Origin: DAOOVD01 sp035369845
GTDB lineage: Bacteria; Bacillota; Desulfotomaculia; Desulfotomaculales; Pelotomaculaceae
DNA: 22,435 nt
Assembly: GCA_035369845.1 (NCBI GenBank)
Contig: DAOOVD010000042.1
Location: forward strand, 1-22,435
Direction of reading: 5' to 3'
Position 1 is the first letter of the stretch, and the number at the start of each line of letters is the position of its first letter. Positions 7,791 to 15,451 of the stretch are shown piece by piece. The notes under the pieces are model-generated. The model had not been told where the DNA came from. It did no database searches and saw nothing but the letters and a program-made list of their open reading frames with translations. Both the position numbers and the translations under genes were made by a program.

Positions 7791-8372
7791 GTGAAGGAGC
7801 TGGTCCCCATTCGAAAGACAACCAGAAAACCGTCCACGGCTCTTTTCCCCGTCCCCGTGGTGCTTGTCACTTCCCGCCCGGAAGGCGGCGAGCCCAATAT
7901 CATCACCATTGCCTGGACAGGCGTCGTCAATTCCGAACCACCCATGGTTTACGTAAGCGTCCGCTCCGAGGGGAGGAAGTCCCACGGGATCATTAAAGAG
8001 TCGGGCGAATACGTGATCAACATACCTTCGGCCGATCAGGCGCCGGCGGTTGACTACTGCGGCCTGGTGACGGGCGGGGAGGTTGACAAATTTAAAGAAA
8101 CCGGTCTCACTCCGCTGCCCGCTTTGCACGTCGGGGCGCCGCTGATTGCGGAGTGCCCGGTAAACATCGAGTGCAGGGTGAGACAGGTGATCTCTCTCGA
8201 CAGCCACGATGTCTTTATTTCCGATGTGCTTGCGGTGCACTACAACGAGGATGTTCTCGACGAAAAAGGACGTCCCGACTTTGATAAGATAAAGCCATAC
8301 GGCTACTGCACTGGCGAATACCGGAAGATATCGGAAAAACTAGGCCATTTCGGATATTCGAAAAAGGGTTAG
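7791..8372 (+). CDS. Flavin reductase / flavoredoxin family protein
   Basis: A 193-residue protein of the flavin-reductase-like, FMN-binding split-barrel family. The pattern PVPVVLVTSR, PNIITIAWTGVVNSEPPMVYVSVR, SHGIIKESGEYVINIPSADQ and CGLVTGGEVDKFKETGL is the family signature (FMN binding, and the CG-xSG-xxDKF-like turn). Such proteins bind FMN and act in electron transfer or reduce free flavin; the partner is unknown. The GTG at 7791 is the first in-frame start but has no ribosome site before it, and AAGGAG lies inside the frame at 7794-7799, nine bases before an ATT codon at 7809. The gene is monocistronic and ends at a strong terminator. Confidence 0.88.
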   Translation: MKELVPIRKTTRKPSTALFPVPVVLVTSRPEGGEPNIITIAWTGVVNSEPPMVYVSVRSEGRKSHGIIKESGEYVINIPSADQAPAVDYCGLVTGGEVDKFKETGLTPLPALHVGAPLIAECPVNIECRVRQVISLDSHDVFISDVLAVHYNEDVLDEKGRPDFDKIKPYGYCTGEYRKISEKLGHFGYSKKG

Positions 8373-8378
8373 GCTGGA

Positions 8379-8410
8379 AAATCCCCAGGCCGGGCGGGTT
8401 GGGGATTTTT
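8379..8410 (+). terminator. Intrinsic terminator after the flavin-reductase gene
   Basis: AAATCCCC (8379-8386) pairs with GGGGATTT (8401-8408) around a GC-rich loop, and the stem runs into TTTTT. It lies a few bases past the stop codon and separates this gene from the restriction island. Confidence 0.85.
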
Positions 8411-8531
8411 AAATTATTCCTTCATTTTTCCAGGATGAATTAAGAGTTATATAGTCAAATCAACCGTAAGATTGTTGAGGATGTACTGGTGAATGGATTA
8501 TTTATGTATTTTCCTTACTAATAAATGGTTA

Positions 8532-8537
8532 TATAAT
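8532..8537 (+). promoter_or_regulatory. Possible promoter of the restriction island (-10 box)
   Basis: A perfect TATAAT lies about 100 bp upstream of res in an AT-rich stretch. The -35 at 17-base spacing (TTTTCC, 8509-8514) is weak. The segment 8411-8634 is otherwise non-coding; it holds a hairpin at 8549-8569 and no other convincing signal. Confidence 0.45.
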
Positions 8538-8548
8538 AAGGGAAAAAA

Positions 8549-8569
8549 TGCCTTGCATTTCAAGGAGGC
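8549..8569 (+). repeat. Hairpin in the res leader that contains an orphan Shine-Dalgarno-like sequence
   Basis: TGCCTT (8549-8554) can pair with AAGG and GGCA (8561-8569) with one bulged base. The right arm contains AAGGAGG, a near-perfect ribosome-binding sequence, but no start codon at suitable spacing opens a reading frame after it. The real res start is more than 60 bases downstream. It may be a regulatory structure in the 5' untranslated region, or chance. Confidence 0.35.
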
Positions 8570-8634
8570 AGGCACTTTCGCTTTATCCCCGGGTTACTTG
8601 TAATCAACCCATATAAAGAGTAGGAATGATGATT

Positions 8635-11328
8635 ATGAGCCACCTGCACCAAATCATTGCCGAACGAACACAAGCTTGGCGCGAGGGCGGGTATCCCTGC
8701 AGTGATTTTCCCGCTATAGCCGAAATCCTCGAATACCAAACCGAGCCGGAAACAGGGATTCTGCGGTTTTTACGCAAGCCGCAACTCCGCGCGCTGGAAA
8801 CTTACTGGTATTTGCGTCTGGTAGAAAAAACGCCGCACGTATTCGACATTTATCGACGCTACTATAAAAAGCAGTCAGAGCTATTAGCGGCTTTAGGTCT
8901 AAATAATAATAAAATCAAGGAGTTCGTTCTGGACGAGGGAATAGAAGCGCTGTGGGAGCGGATCAAGAACGACGATGTGTTTGTCCGCGCTTTTAAACTG
9001 GAATCTTTGCGGGAAACTCTGACCCTGGAGTATCCCAGCTATATTTTCGCTCTGGCAATGGGGGCGGGCAAAACCATTCTTATCGGAGCTATCATCGCTA
9101 CAGAATATGGGATGGCCCTTGAATATCCGGAGGGTCCGTTTGTGCAAAACGCGCTTGTTTTTGCTCCCGGCAAGACCATTATCGAGTCTCTCCGTGAACT
9201 GTCCCAGATACCGTACCATAAAATTCTGCCCCCGCGCATTTACAAGCGGTTTGCCGCCAGCGTGAAGCTTACTTTTACCCGTGACGGCGAAAAGGACTTG
9301 CCTGTCATCCGGGGATCTTCCTTCAACGTGGTTGTGACAAATACTGAAAAAATCCGTATTCAAAAAGAGACTGTGCGCAGAAGCGACCTGGGGCAAGTGC
9401 GTTTGTCGTTTGGTGAAGAAGAAAAGGCCTCTGAGGAAGTGGCAAATCTGCGGTTGCAGGCGATCGCCAGCCTGCCTCAGCTGGCCGTATTCTCTGACGA
9501 GGCGCATCACACTTACGGTCAGAGTCTCCTCGGCAGGTGGGAGAAGGACAGGGTTACCGGCGAGCGTGTTTTTAAAGAAGCCGGTATCAAGAAAGTGCGA
9601 AAGACGGTGGACTACCTTGCCGGCAGCACCGACCTCGTCTGTGTGGTCAACACCACCGGAACCCCTTACTTTGAGCGCCAGCCGCTCAAAGACGTGGTGA
9701 TCTGGTACGGCCTTTCCGAGGGTATCTCTGACGGAATTTTGAAGGAAGTGGCGGGGAACATTCAAGCGTACAGCTTCGACGCTGCCAATGCGTCTCAGTT
9801 CATTTCCGAGGTTGTAACCGATTTTTTCCGGGACTATTCGGATGTGCGCCTGCCCAACGGCGCACCGGCCAAGCTGGCGATATATTTTCCCCAGAACGAC
9901 GACCTCGACGAACTGCGCCCTCATGTAGAGGCTGCCCTGAGTGCCTGCGGTCAGTCACCGGCCATCGTTTTAAAGAATACTTCCGAATCAACTAAAGAAG
10001 AGATTGACGCTTTCAACCGCCTGAATGACCCCAATTCGCCGCACCGCGTCATTTTATTGGTCAATAAAGGCACCGAGGGCTGGAACTGTCCCAGTTTATT
10101 TGCCTGCGCACTTGCCCGCAAACTGAAAACTTCGAACAACTTTGTTTTGCAAGCGGCCACCCGCTGTCTGCGTCAGGTGCCCGGCAACAATATAAAAGCC
10201 CGTGTTTACCTCTCGATGGACAACCGTGCTGTTCTTGACCGGCAACTCCAGGAAACTTACGGGGAGACATTATCCGATCTCAACCACGCCGGGCGCGAGA
10301 CAGGTTCCGCAACCTTGAGATTACGGAAAGTCAATATTCCGCCGCTGGTATTAACCCGGATTGTGCGCAAAGTTGCGCGCGAGAGGGGGATGGAAGCCGC
10401 ACCCCTGGCGCTTAGCATACCGAAAACCGGTCATTCCGGGACGCTGGCCAAGGCAGTCTTTACCCTGGCTGAACAGCAGGCGACTTACAGCGTTCTTCAA
10501 CAACTGGGTGACACGGTGACAATAAAGGCTGCGCAGGATAAAGTAGATGTATATACCGCCGCAGTAAAGCTTTCCGCGACTTACCGTCTGCCGCTTTGGG
10601 AAATATATTCTGAATTGGTCCGCCTTTACGGTTCCGGGAGCGAACTCCCCGCCATGCACGTAGCCGGCCTCGCCCGGCAAATCGAAGAACAAACCCGCCG
10701 CTACCAGGTGCTCGAAGAAAAGGTGGACGTGGCGCTGGCGCTGGTCAAGCCTGGCGGTTTCAACACGGAAACCGAACCGGACGGGACCGAGATATACACG
10801 GCTGAGATTGCCTACCCGAAAGATCGGGAACACCTTCTCACCAGATTTAAAGACATTAAAGACAACCCGGGGGGTTTTGGATTCCACTATACGCCCTATA
10901 ACTTTGACTCCAACCCGGAAAAGTCTTTCTTCGAGCAGATGCTGGCCTTTTTGAACCTGCACCCGGATGATGTGGAGGACATTTACTTCACCGGAGCGCT
11001 TACCGATCCGGACAAAACCGATTTTTTCGTTGAATACAAAGACGAGAAAGGCAAGTGGAGGCGCTATACCCCCGACTTCATCATCCGTAAAAAAGGCAAG
11101 GGTGGAGAACCCGGCAAGTGCCTGATTGTTGAGATTAAAGCCGAGCGGGAGCGGAACCACCCGCTTGACGGCGAGCTCGGGAAAAAGGCTATGGCCCTGC
11201 GCAAGTGGGAAGACCTCAATCCGGACCGCTTACAGTACGAAATGATCTTTACAGCCGGTGAGGTTGTCTCGTCTGATCAGACCAAAGCAGCCCGCCAGTT
11301 TGTGGAGGATGAAGGTCATGAAATATGA
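8635..11328 (+). CDS. res: Type III restriction enzyme, helicase/nuclease subunit (Res)
   Basis: An 897-residue Res-type protein: superfamily 2 helicase plus C-terminal endonuclease. From the chosen start, Walker A is MGAGKT (142-147), the Walker B DEAH box is FSDEAHHTYG (D288-H291), motif III is TTGTPYF, and motif VI lies in QAATRCLRQVPG. The nuclease site is PDFIIR (D814) and VEIKAE (E833, K835), a PD-(D/E)XK arrangement. With Mod it would translocate from unmethylated sites and cut DNA. All key residues are present, so it looks intact. ATG codons at 8626, 8629 and 8635 are all possible; the last has AGG ten bases upstream and gives MSHLHQIIAERTQAWR. The final bases carry the ribosome site of the next gene. 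Confidence 0.93.
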   Translation: MSHLHQIIAERTQAWREGGYPCSDFPAIAEILEYQTEPETGILRFLRKPQLRALETYWYLRLVEKTPHVFDIYRRYYKKQSELLAALGLNNNKIKEFVLDEGIEALWERIKNDDVFVRAFKLESLRETLTLEYPSYIFALAMGAGKTILIGAIIATEYGMALEYPEGPFVQNALVFAPGKTIIESLRELSQIPYHKILPPRIYKRFAASVKLTFTRDGEKDLPVIRGSSFNVVVTNTEKIRIQKETVRRSDLGQVRLSFGEEEKASEEVANLRLQAIASLPQLAVFSDEAHHTYGQSLLGRWEKDRVTGERVFKEAGIKKVRKTVDYLAGSTDLVCVVNTTGTPYFERQPLKDVVIWYGLSEGISDGILKEVAGNIQAYSFDAANASQFISEVVTDFFRDYSDVRLPNGAPAKLAIYFPQNDDLDELRPHVEAALSACGQSPAIVLKNTSESTKEEIDAFNRLNDPNSPHRVILLVNKGTEGWNCPSLFACALARKLKTSNNFVLQAATRCLRQVPGNNIKARVYLSMDNRAVLDRQLQETYGETLSDLNHAGRETGSATLRLRKVNIPPLVLTRIVRKVARERGMEAAPLALSIPKTGHSGTLAKAVFTLAEQQATYSVLQQLGDTVTIKAAQDKVDVYTAAVKLSATYRLPLWEIYSELVRLYGSGSELPAMHVAGLARQIEEQTRRYQVLEEKVDVALALVKPGGFNTETEPDGTEIYTAEIAYPKDREHLLTRFKDIKDNPGGFGFHYTPYNFDSNPEKSFFEQMLAFLNLHPDDVEDIYFTGALTDPDKTDFFVEYKDEKGKWRRYTPDFIIRKKGKGGEPGKCLIVEIKAERERNHPLDGELGKKAMALRKWEDLNPDRLQYEMIFTAGEVVSSDQTKAARQFVEDEGHEI

Positions 11329-12142
11329 CGAGATTGGCTACTGGTCGGAAATAAAGCTGGAAATCATAAAGGAGTATGCAACGGCATATTCTACGATTCT
11401 AGCCAGTCAACCCTTCCTGTATCATATTTACATTGACGCTTTTGCCGGAAGCGGTGTGCACCTTTCTAAAACTTCCGGCTGCTTTGTTCTCGGCAGCCCG
11501 CTAAATGCTCTTCATGTCTGGCCGCCATTTAAAGAGTATTATTTTATCGACCTGGACAAGGATAAAGCTGAATTATTGCGTGTTGCCACGAAAGATTATA
11601 AAAACGTATACATTCTTGAAGGTGATTGTAATGATATCCTGCTCAGAGATGTCTTTCCCAATGTTAAATTTGAGGCATACCGCCGTGCAATCTGTTTGCT
11701 TGATCCCTATGGCATTCATTTGAATTGGGATGTTATCCAGACTGCTGCCAGGATGCGTACTATTGAAATCTTCTTAAATTTTTCTGTTTACGATATAAAT
11801 CGAAATGTCTTAAGAAAAGAACCAGAGGCTCGTGTTGATCCGATCAATATTGATCGAATGAACGCTTATTGGGGCGATGAATCCTGGAAAAAAGTTGCGT
11901 ACCAACCTCAGAATACCCTTTTTGGTACTGTTGACGAAAAAATAAGTAACGATCAATTGGCAGAAGCTTTTCGGCAGCGATTGATAGAAGTTGCCGGCTT
12001 TCAATATGTACCCAAGCCTGTACCTATGCGTAATTCCAAGGGGGCTGTAATCTATTATCTCTTTTTTGCTTCTCAAAAGCCGGTTGCTAAAAAAATAGTT
12101 ATCGATATTTTTAACAAGTATAGGAAAAGAGGTATTAGGTAA
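11318..12142 (+). CDS. tcmP: Three-Cys-motif partner protein TcmP (methyltransferase-like)
   Basis: A 274-residue protein that I place in the three-Cys-motif partner (TcmP) family because of its opening (EIGYWSEIKLEIIKEYATAYS), the block YIDAFAGSGVHL and its position directly before a three-Cys protein. It carries the signature of a class I Rossmann methyltransferase: motif I-like DAFAGSG (40-46), an acidic end of strand 2 in YYFIDLD, and motif IV-like LLDPYG. The reaction is not known. The ATG at 11318 is chosen over upstream starts because GGAGG sits nine bases before it, inside res; the genes overlap by 11 bp. The stop overlaps the next start (TAATG). Base composition drops abruptly here (22% GC at 11761-11820 against 60% at 10681-10740), a sign of separate origin. 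Confidence 0.85.
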   Translation: MKYDEIGYWSEIKLEIIKEYATAYSTILASQPFLYHIYIDAFAGSGVHLSKTSGCFVLGSPLNALHVWPPFKEYYFIDLDKDKAELLRVATKDYKNVYILEGDCNDILLRDVFPNVKFEAYRRAICLLDPYGIHLNWDVIQTAARMRTIEIFLNFSVYDINRNVLRKEPEARVDPINIDRMNAYWGDESWKKVAYQPQNTLFGTVDEKISNDQLAEAFRQRLIEVAGFQYVPKPVPMRNSKGAVIYYLFFASQKPVAKKIVIDIFNKYRKRGIR

Positions 12143-12873
12143 TGGCATCGAACACTTCAATTGAATGGACTGATTTAACATGGAATCCCTTAACAGGATG
12201 CACAAAAGTAAGCCTGGGTTGTAAAAACTGCTATGCCGAAAGATTTGCCAAGCGCTTGCAGGCAATGGGACAGCCTAATTATCGAAACGGTTTCAGGCCC
12301 ACAATACATGAACATGTCTTGGAATTGCCGTTAAAATGGAAAAAACCGAGAAGTATTTTTGTGAATTCGATGAGCGATCTCTTTCATGAGGAAGTACCAG
12401 TGGACTTTATCAATAAAGTTTTTGGTATAATGCAACGTGCTGATTGGCATTATTTTCACGTATTGACAAAGAGATCAGATCGTTTATTGGAGCTTGATCC
12501 TTTTCTCAAATGGTTACCTAATATCTTGATGGGAGTCAGCGTCGAGAACCGGGAATATACGTACAGAATAGACCATTTACGAAAAACCAGGGCAAAAATA
12601 AAATTTTTGTCTCTTGAGCCTTTATTAGGTCCGCTGACTAATCTTAATTTAGATGGAATTGACTGGGTAATTGTAGGTGGTGAATCTGGTTTAGGCGCCC
12701 GCCCGATGAACCAGTCATGGGTAATTGATATACGTGAACAGTGTCGAAAGGCTAAAGTCCCCTTTTTCTTTAAACAGTGGGGCGGTGCAAATAAAAAGAA
12801 GAATGGAAGAAAACTTGAAGGAAAAACATGGGACGAGGTACCCACAGTTATGACTGCACATAATACGATCTGA
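12142..12873 (+). CDS. Phage Gp37/Gp68 family (DUF5131) three-Cys protein, possible radical SAM enzyme
   Basis: A 243-residue member of the Gp37/Gp68 (DUF5131) family, recognised from IEWTDLTWNPLTGC, GCKNCYAERFAKR, IFVNSMSDLFHE, HVLTKRSDRL, GVSVEN, FLSLEPLLGP, VIVGGESG and the ending PFFFKQWGG. Cys20, Cys27 and Cys30 form CX6CX2C near the N-terminus, and the regular strand-like blocks fit a TIM-barrel, so a non-canonical radical-SAM fold with a 4Fe-4S cluster is likely but not proved. Family members are found in phages and mobile regions; no reaction is established that I know of. It shares one base with tcmP and has the same low GC (32% at 12601-12660). Mod follows after 24 bp. Confidence 0.85.
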   Translation: MASNTSIEWTDLTWNPLTGCTKVSLGCKNCYAERFAKRLQAMGQPNYRNGFRPTIHEHVLELPLKWKKPRSIFVNSMSDLFHEEVPVDFINKVFGIMQRADWHYFHVLTKRSDRLLELDPFLKWLPNILMGVSVENREYTYRIDHLRKTRAKIKFLSLEPLLGPLTNLNLDGIDWVIVGGESGLGARPMNQSWVIDIREQCRKAKVPFFFKQWGGANKKKNGRKLEGKTWDEVPTVMTAHNTI

Positions 12874-12897
12874 TTATTCAAATGAGGAGAGGACACC

Positions 12898-14859
12898 ATG
12901 GCTGAAAGAAAGGACTTAAAAATCTCTCCAGCCAAGGGGCGACCCATGCTTACCTGGGTGGGCAAGCGGCCGCTGCGGCACGTGACCGCCTTTCCCGCCC
13001 AGCACGTGGAGAGTTTTGACCCCACCGGCGAGTTCGGCAAAAAGAAAACAGACAAGAATTGGCAGGGCTGGCCTGAGGATTACCCCAAAGGAGGGCTGCT
13101 TTTTCACGGCGATAATAAAGAAGTGCTGGCGCACCTGCTCGCCAACGGATTCAGGGGCAAGGTGAACCTGATCTACATTGACCCCCCGTTTGATTCAGGG
13201 GCGGATTACGTGCGCAAGGTGCAGCTGCGGGGCGTGGCGGGAACGGCTAAAATCGACGGCGAGACGTATACGCTGGGAGAACAGATTCAGTATACGGATA
13301 TATGGGCTAACGACAATTACCTTCAGTTCATGTATGAGCGGTTGATGCTGTTGAAAGAGCTTCTGGCGGAAGACGGCTTTCTTGTCCTTCACCTTAATGC
13401 TGCAAGAGTTCATTATGTCAAAATACTTTTAGACGAGGTATTTGGTGAAGCTAATTTTAGAAATGAAATTATTGTGAAGCGCATTCGCAAGAGTTATTCA
13501 GAACCATCAGGAGTTTCCTCTCTTAATGAAGGTTGCGATTACCTTCTTTTATATAGCAAAGGAACGGATTCACGATTTTCGCCGCCGTTGAAATATGATC
13601 CTAAAGAAGAACGTTGGCACAGTTTCGATGCTCCCAATATACGTCCCAATTTAACTTACGAGTTGTTCGGCAAGTTGCCTCCGGCGGGTCGCCACTGGAT
13701 GAAAAGCAAAAAAGAAGCTGAGGCAATGATTGACCGTGGAGATTTGCGTGCTAATCCTGAAACTGGAGTGCCAGAATACCGTTTATTAGCAACTGATTAT
13801 ATCACACGCGATTCTCTTTGGGACGATATTACGGCATCTGCCTTTAAAACAGGTTATCCCACAGAAAAAAGGGAAGAAATGCTAGAACTCTTTATAAAGA
13901 TGTGTTCAAACCCAGGCGACCTTGTCCTCGACTGCTTCATCGGTTCCGGCACGACCGCCGCTGCGGCGCAAAAGCTGGGCCGCCGCTGGATCGGCTGTGA
14001 CATCAACAAGGGGGCGATCCAGACCACGGCCAGGCGTCTGCAGGCCATCATTGCGGAACAGGTTAAAGAAGCCCGGAAACCCCGGCAAACGGAACTTGTT
14101 GAAACGGTCGACAAGAATAAGAAACCGGAACCGGCGCAACTGGCTTTCACGGTATGGCGGGTGAACGATTACGACCTGGCCGTCCAGCACAACGAGGCGG
14201 TGAACCTGGCCTGCGAGCATATCGGCATCCAGCGCACCCGTTCCGACAGCTTTTTCGACGGCACTCTGAGCAACAAGCTGGTAAAAATTATTCCCTTCGG
14301 CCACCCGCTGACCCCGCTGGACCTGGAGGAAATAAAAAAAGAACTCGAGGCCCGGCCCGATGAGGACCGCTCCATCGTGGCGGTCTGCCTGGGCAAAGAA
14401 CTGGCGGCCGACTCCTGGCTGGAGGACTGGAACCGTTTGCGCAAGGGCGGCGATGCCGTCAACAGGATTGAGGTCATTGAGCTGCGTACCGACCCGAAAT
14501 ACGGCAAGTTTATTGTTCACCAGCCTGCTGCGGCTAAAGTTTCGGTCAGGCGGGATAAAGATAAAATCAAGGTAGATATTGAAGACTTCATAAGCCCTAC
14601 TGTTTTGGAGCGGCTGGACATGGACATGCCCCTGTTTAAGGCGAGCATCACCGACTGGCGGAGCATGGTGGACTGCGTGATGATCGACACCGCATATAAC
14701 GGCGAGGTTTTCAACGTGGTCTTTTCAGATGTGCCCGCGAAAAAAAGCGATTTGGTAAGCGGCTCCTATGAGTTCCCCGCGCCTCGGGGTGAAACGACCG
14801 TGGCAGTGAAGATCGTCGACATGCTGGGGGAGGAGGTTCTTGTAACGGAGCGTTTGTGA
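12898..14859 (+). CDS. mod: Type III site-specific DNA methyltransferase (Mod)
   Basis: A 653-residue DNA methyltransferase of the N6-adenine/N4-cytosine family in the beta order: catalytic motif IV DPPF (95-98) precedes the SAM-binding motif I CFIGSGTT (346-353). The span between them holds the target-recognition region, and a long C-terminal part (about 390-653) probably contacts Res. In type III systems Mod also supplies target recognition for cleavage. The variant DPPF instead of the more usual DPPY is noteworthy but found in active enzymes. Start ATG 12898 follows GAGGAGAGG. Bases about 13390-13915 are AT-rich (32% GC at 13441-13500) while the flanks are GC-rich (70% at 14401-14460), pointing to exchange of the recognition domain. 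Confidence 0.93.
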   Translation: MAERKDLKISPAKGRPMLTWVGKRPLRHVTAFPAQHVESFDPTGEFGKKKTDKNWQGWPEDYPKGGLLFHGDNKEVLAHLLANGFRGKVNLIYIDPPFDSGADYVRKVQLRGVAGTAKIDGETYTLGEQIQYTDIWANDNYLQFMYERLMLLKELLAEDGFLVLHLNAARVHYVKILLDEVFGEANFRNEIIVKRIRKSYSEPSGVSSLNEGCDYLLLYSKGTDSRFSPPLKYDPKEERWHSFDAPNIRPNLTYELFGKLPPAGRHWMKSKKEAEAMIDRGDLRANPETGVPEYRLLATDYITRDSLWDDITASAFKTGYPTEKREEMLELFIKMCSNPGDLVLDCFIGSGTTAAAAQKLGRRWIGCDINKGAIQTTARRLQAIIAEQVKEARKPRQTELVETVDKNKKPEPAQLAFTVWRVNDYDLAVQHNEAVNLACEHIGIQRTRSDSFFDGTLSNKLVKIIPFGHPLTPLDLEEIKKELEARPDEDRSIVAVCLGKELAADSWLEDWNRLRKGGDAVNRIEVIELRTDPKYGKFIVHQPAAAKVSVRRDKDKIKVDIEDFISPTVLERLDMDMPLFKASITDWRSMVDCVMIDTAYNGEVFNVVFSDVPAKKSDLVSGSYEFPAPRGETTVAVKIVDMLGEEVLVTERL

Positions 14860-14864
14860 TTACG

Positions 14865-14885
14865 CATTATTTTAAAAAAATAATG
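14865..14885 (+). repeat. Perfect 9-bp AT-rich inverted repeat between mod and the macro-domain gene
   Basis: CATTATTTT (14865-14873) and AAAATAATG (14877-14885) are exact reverse complements with a three-base loop. It fills the 43-bp gap between the two genes and ends three bases before the AGGAGG ribosome site. The stem is nearly all A-T and has no following U-tract after it, so it is probably not a strong terminator; it may be a processing or regulatory hairpin. Confidence 0.55.
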
Positions 14886-14902
14886 AACAGGAGGTGCTTT
14901 TT

Positions 14903-15451
14903 GTGGAAGCTCTCATCGGTAAGACCGCACTGAAAATTATTAAGGGCGACATTACCGAACAGGACACCGAGGCCATTGTCAACGCCGCCAATTCAAGCCT
15001 GATGGGCGGCGGGGGAGTGGACGGCGCCATTCACCGCGCGGGCGGTCCGCAGATCCTTGCCGAGTGCAAGGAAATCCGGGCACGCCAGGGAATGCTGCCC
15101 ACCGGCCAGGCGGTGATAACCAGCGGCGGGCGTCTCAAGGCCAAATACGTAATACACACTGTCGGCCCGGTCTGGTCTGGCGGCGGCAGGGGTGAGGACG
15201 AACTCCTGCGCAGCGCTTATTTCAACAGCCTCTCGCTGGCCAGGGAGCGGGGCATCAAGACGGTTTCCTTTCCCTCTATCAGTACGGGCGTCTACAGTTT
15301 CCCGGTAGACCGCGCCGCCCGCATCGCCTTGAGAACCGTGCGGGATTTCGTTCTTGCCCAGACGGGCATTGAAGAAGTCCGCTTCGTCCTCTTCAGCGAC
15401 CCGGTACTGAAGGAATTTGAATCCGCCTGGAAAGAAATAAGCAGTAACTAA
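14903..15451 (+). CDS. Macro domain protein, MacroD/YmdB-type ADP-ribose hydrolase
   Basis: A 182-residue stand-alone macro domain. The family's ligand loops are intact: KGDIT (14-18), AIVNAANSSLMGGGGVDGAIH (catalytic-type Asn30 and Asp40) and FPSISTGVYSFP for the diphosphate. MacroD-type enzymes remove O-acetyl from ADP-ribose and mono-ADP-ribose from proteins or nucleic acids. The start GTG at 14903 has AGGAGG eight bases upstream; an in-frame GTG at 14894 lies within that site and is unlikely. It follows mod by 43 bp on the same strand with no terminator between, so it is probably the last gene of the restriction operon. A terminator at 15586 ends the unit. Confidence 0.92.
   Translation: MEALIGKTALKIIKGDITEQDTEAIVNAANSSLMGGGGVDGAIHRAGGPQILAECKEIRARQGMLPTGQAVITSGGRLKAKYVIHTVGPVWSGGGRGEDELLRSAYFNSLSLARERGIKTVSFPSISTGVYSFPVDRAARIALRTVRDFVLAQTGIEEVRFVLFSDPVLKEFESAWKEISSN

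Noticed and set aside
10351..11160. Long minus-strand open frame of 269 codons inside res
   Set aside because: It is a shadow of a GC-biased coding frame: the plus strand encodes the conserved Res C-terminal region and the antisense product has no recognisable motif.
8635..15451. Whether the island is a prophage or an integrated element with attachment sites
   Set aside because: No integrase, transposase, tRNA gene or flanking direct repeat is visible at its borders; the presence of a phage-family (Gp37/Gp68) gene alone does not show this.
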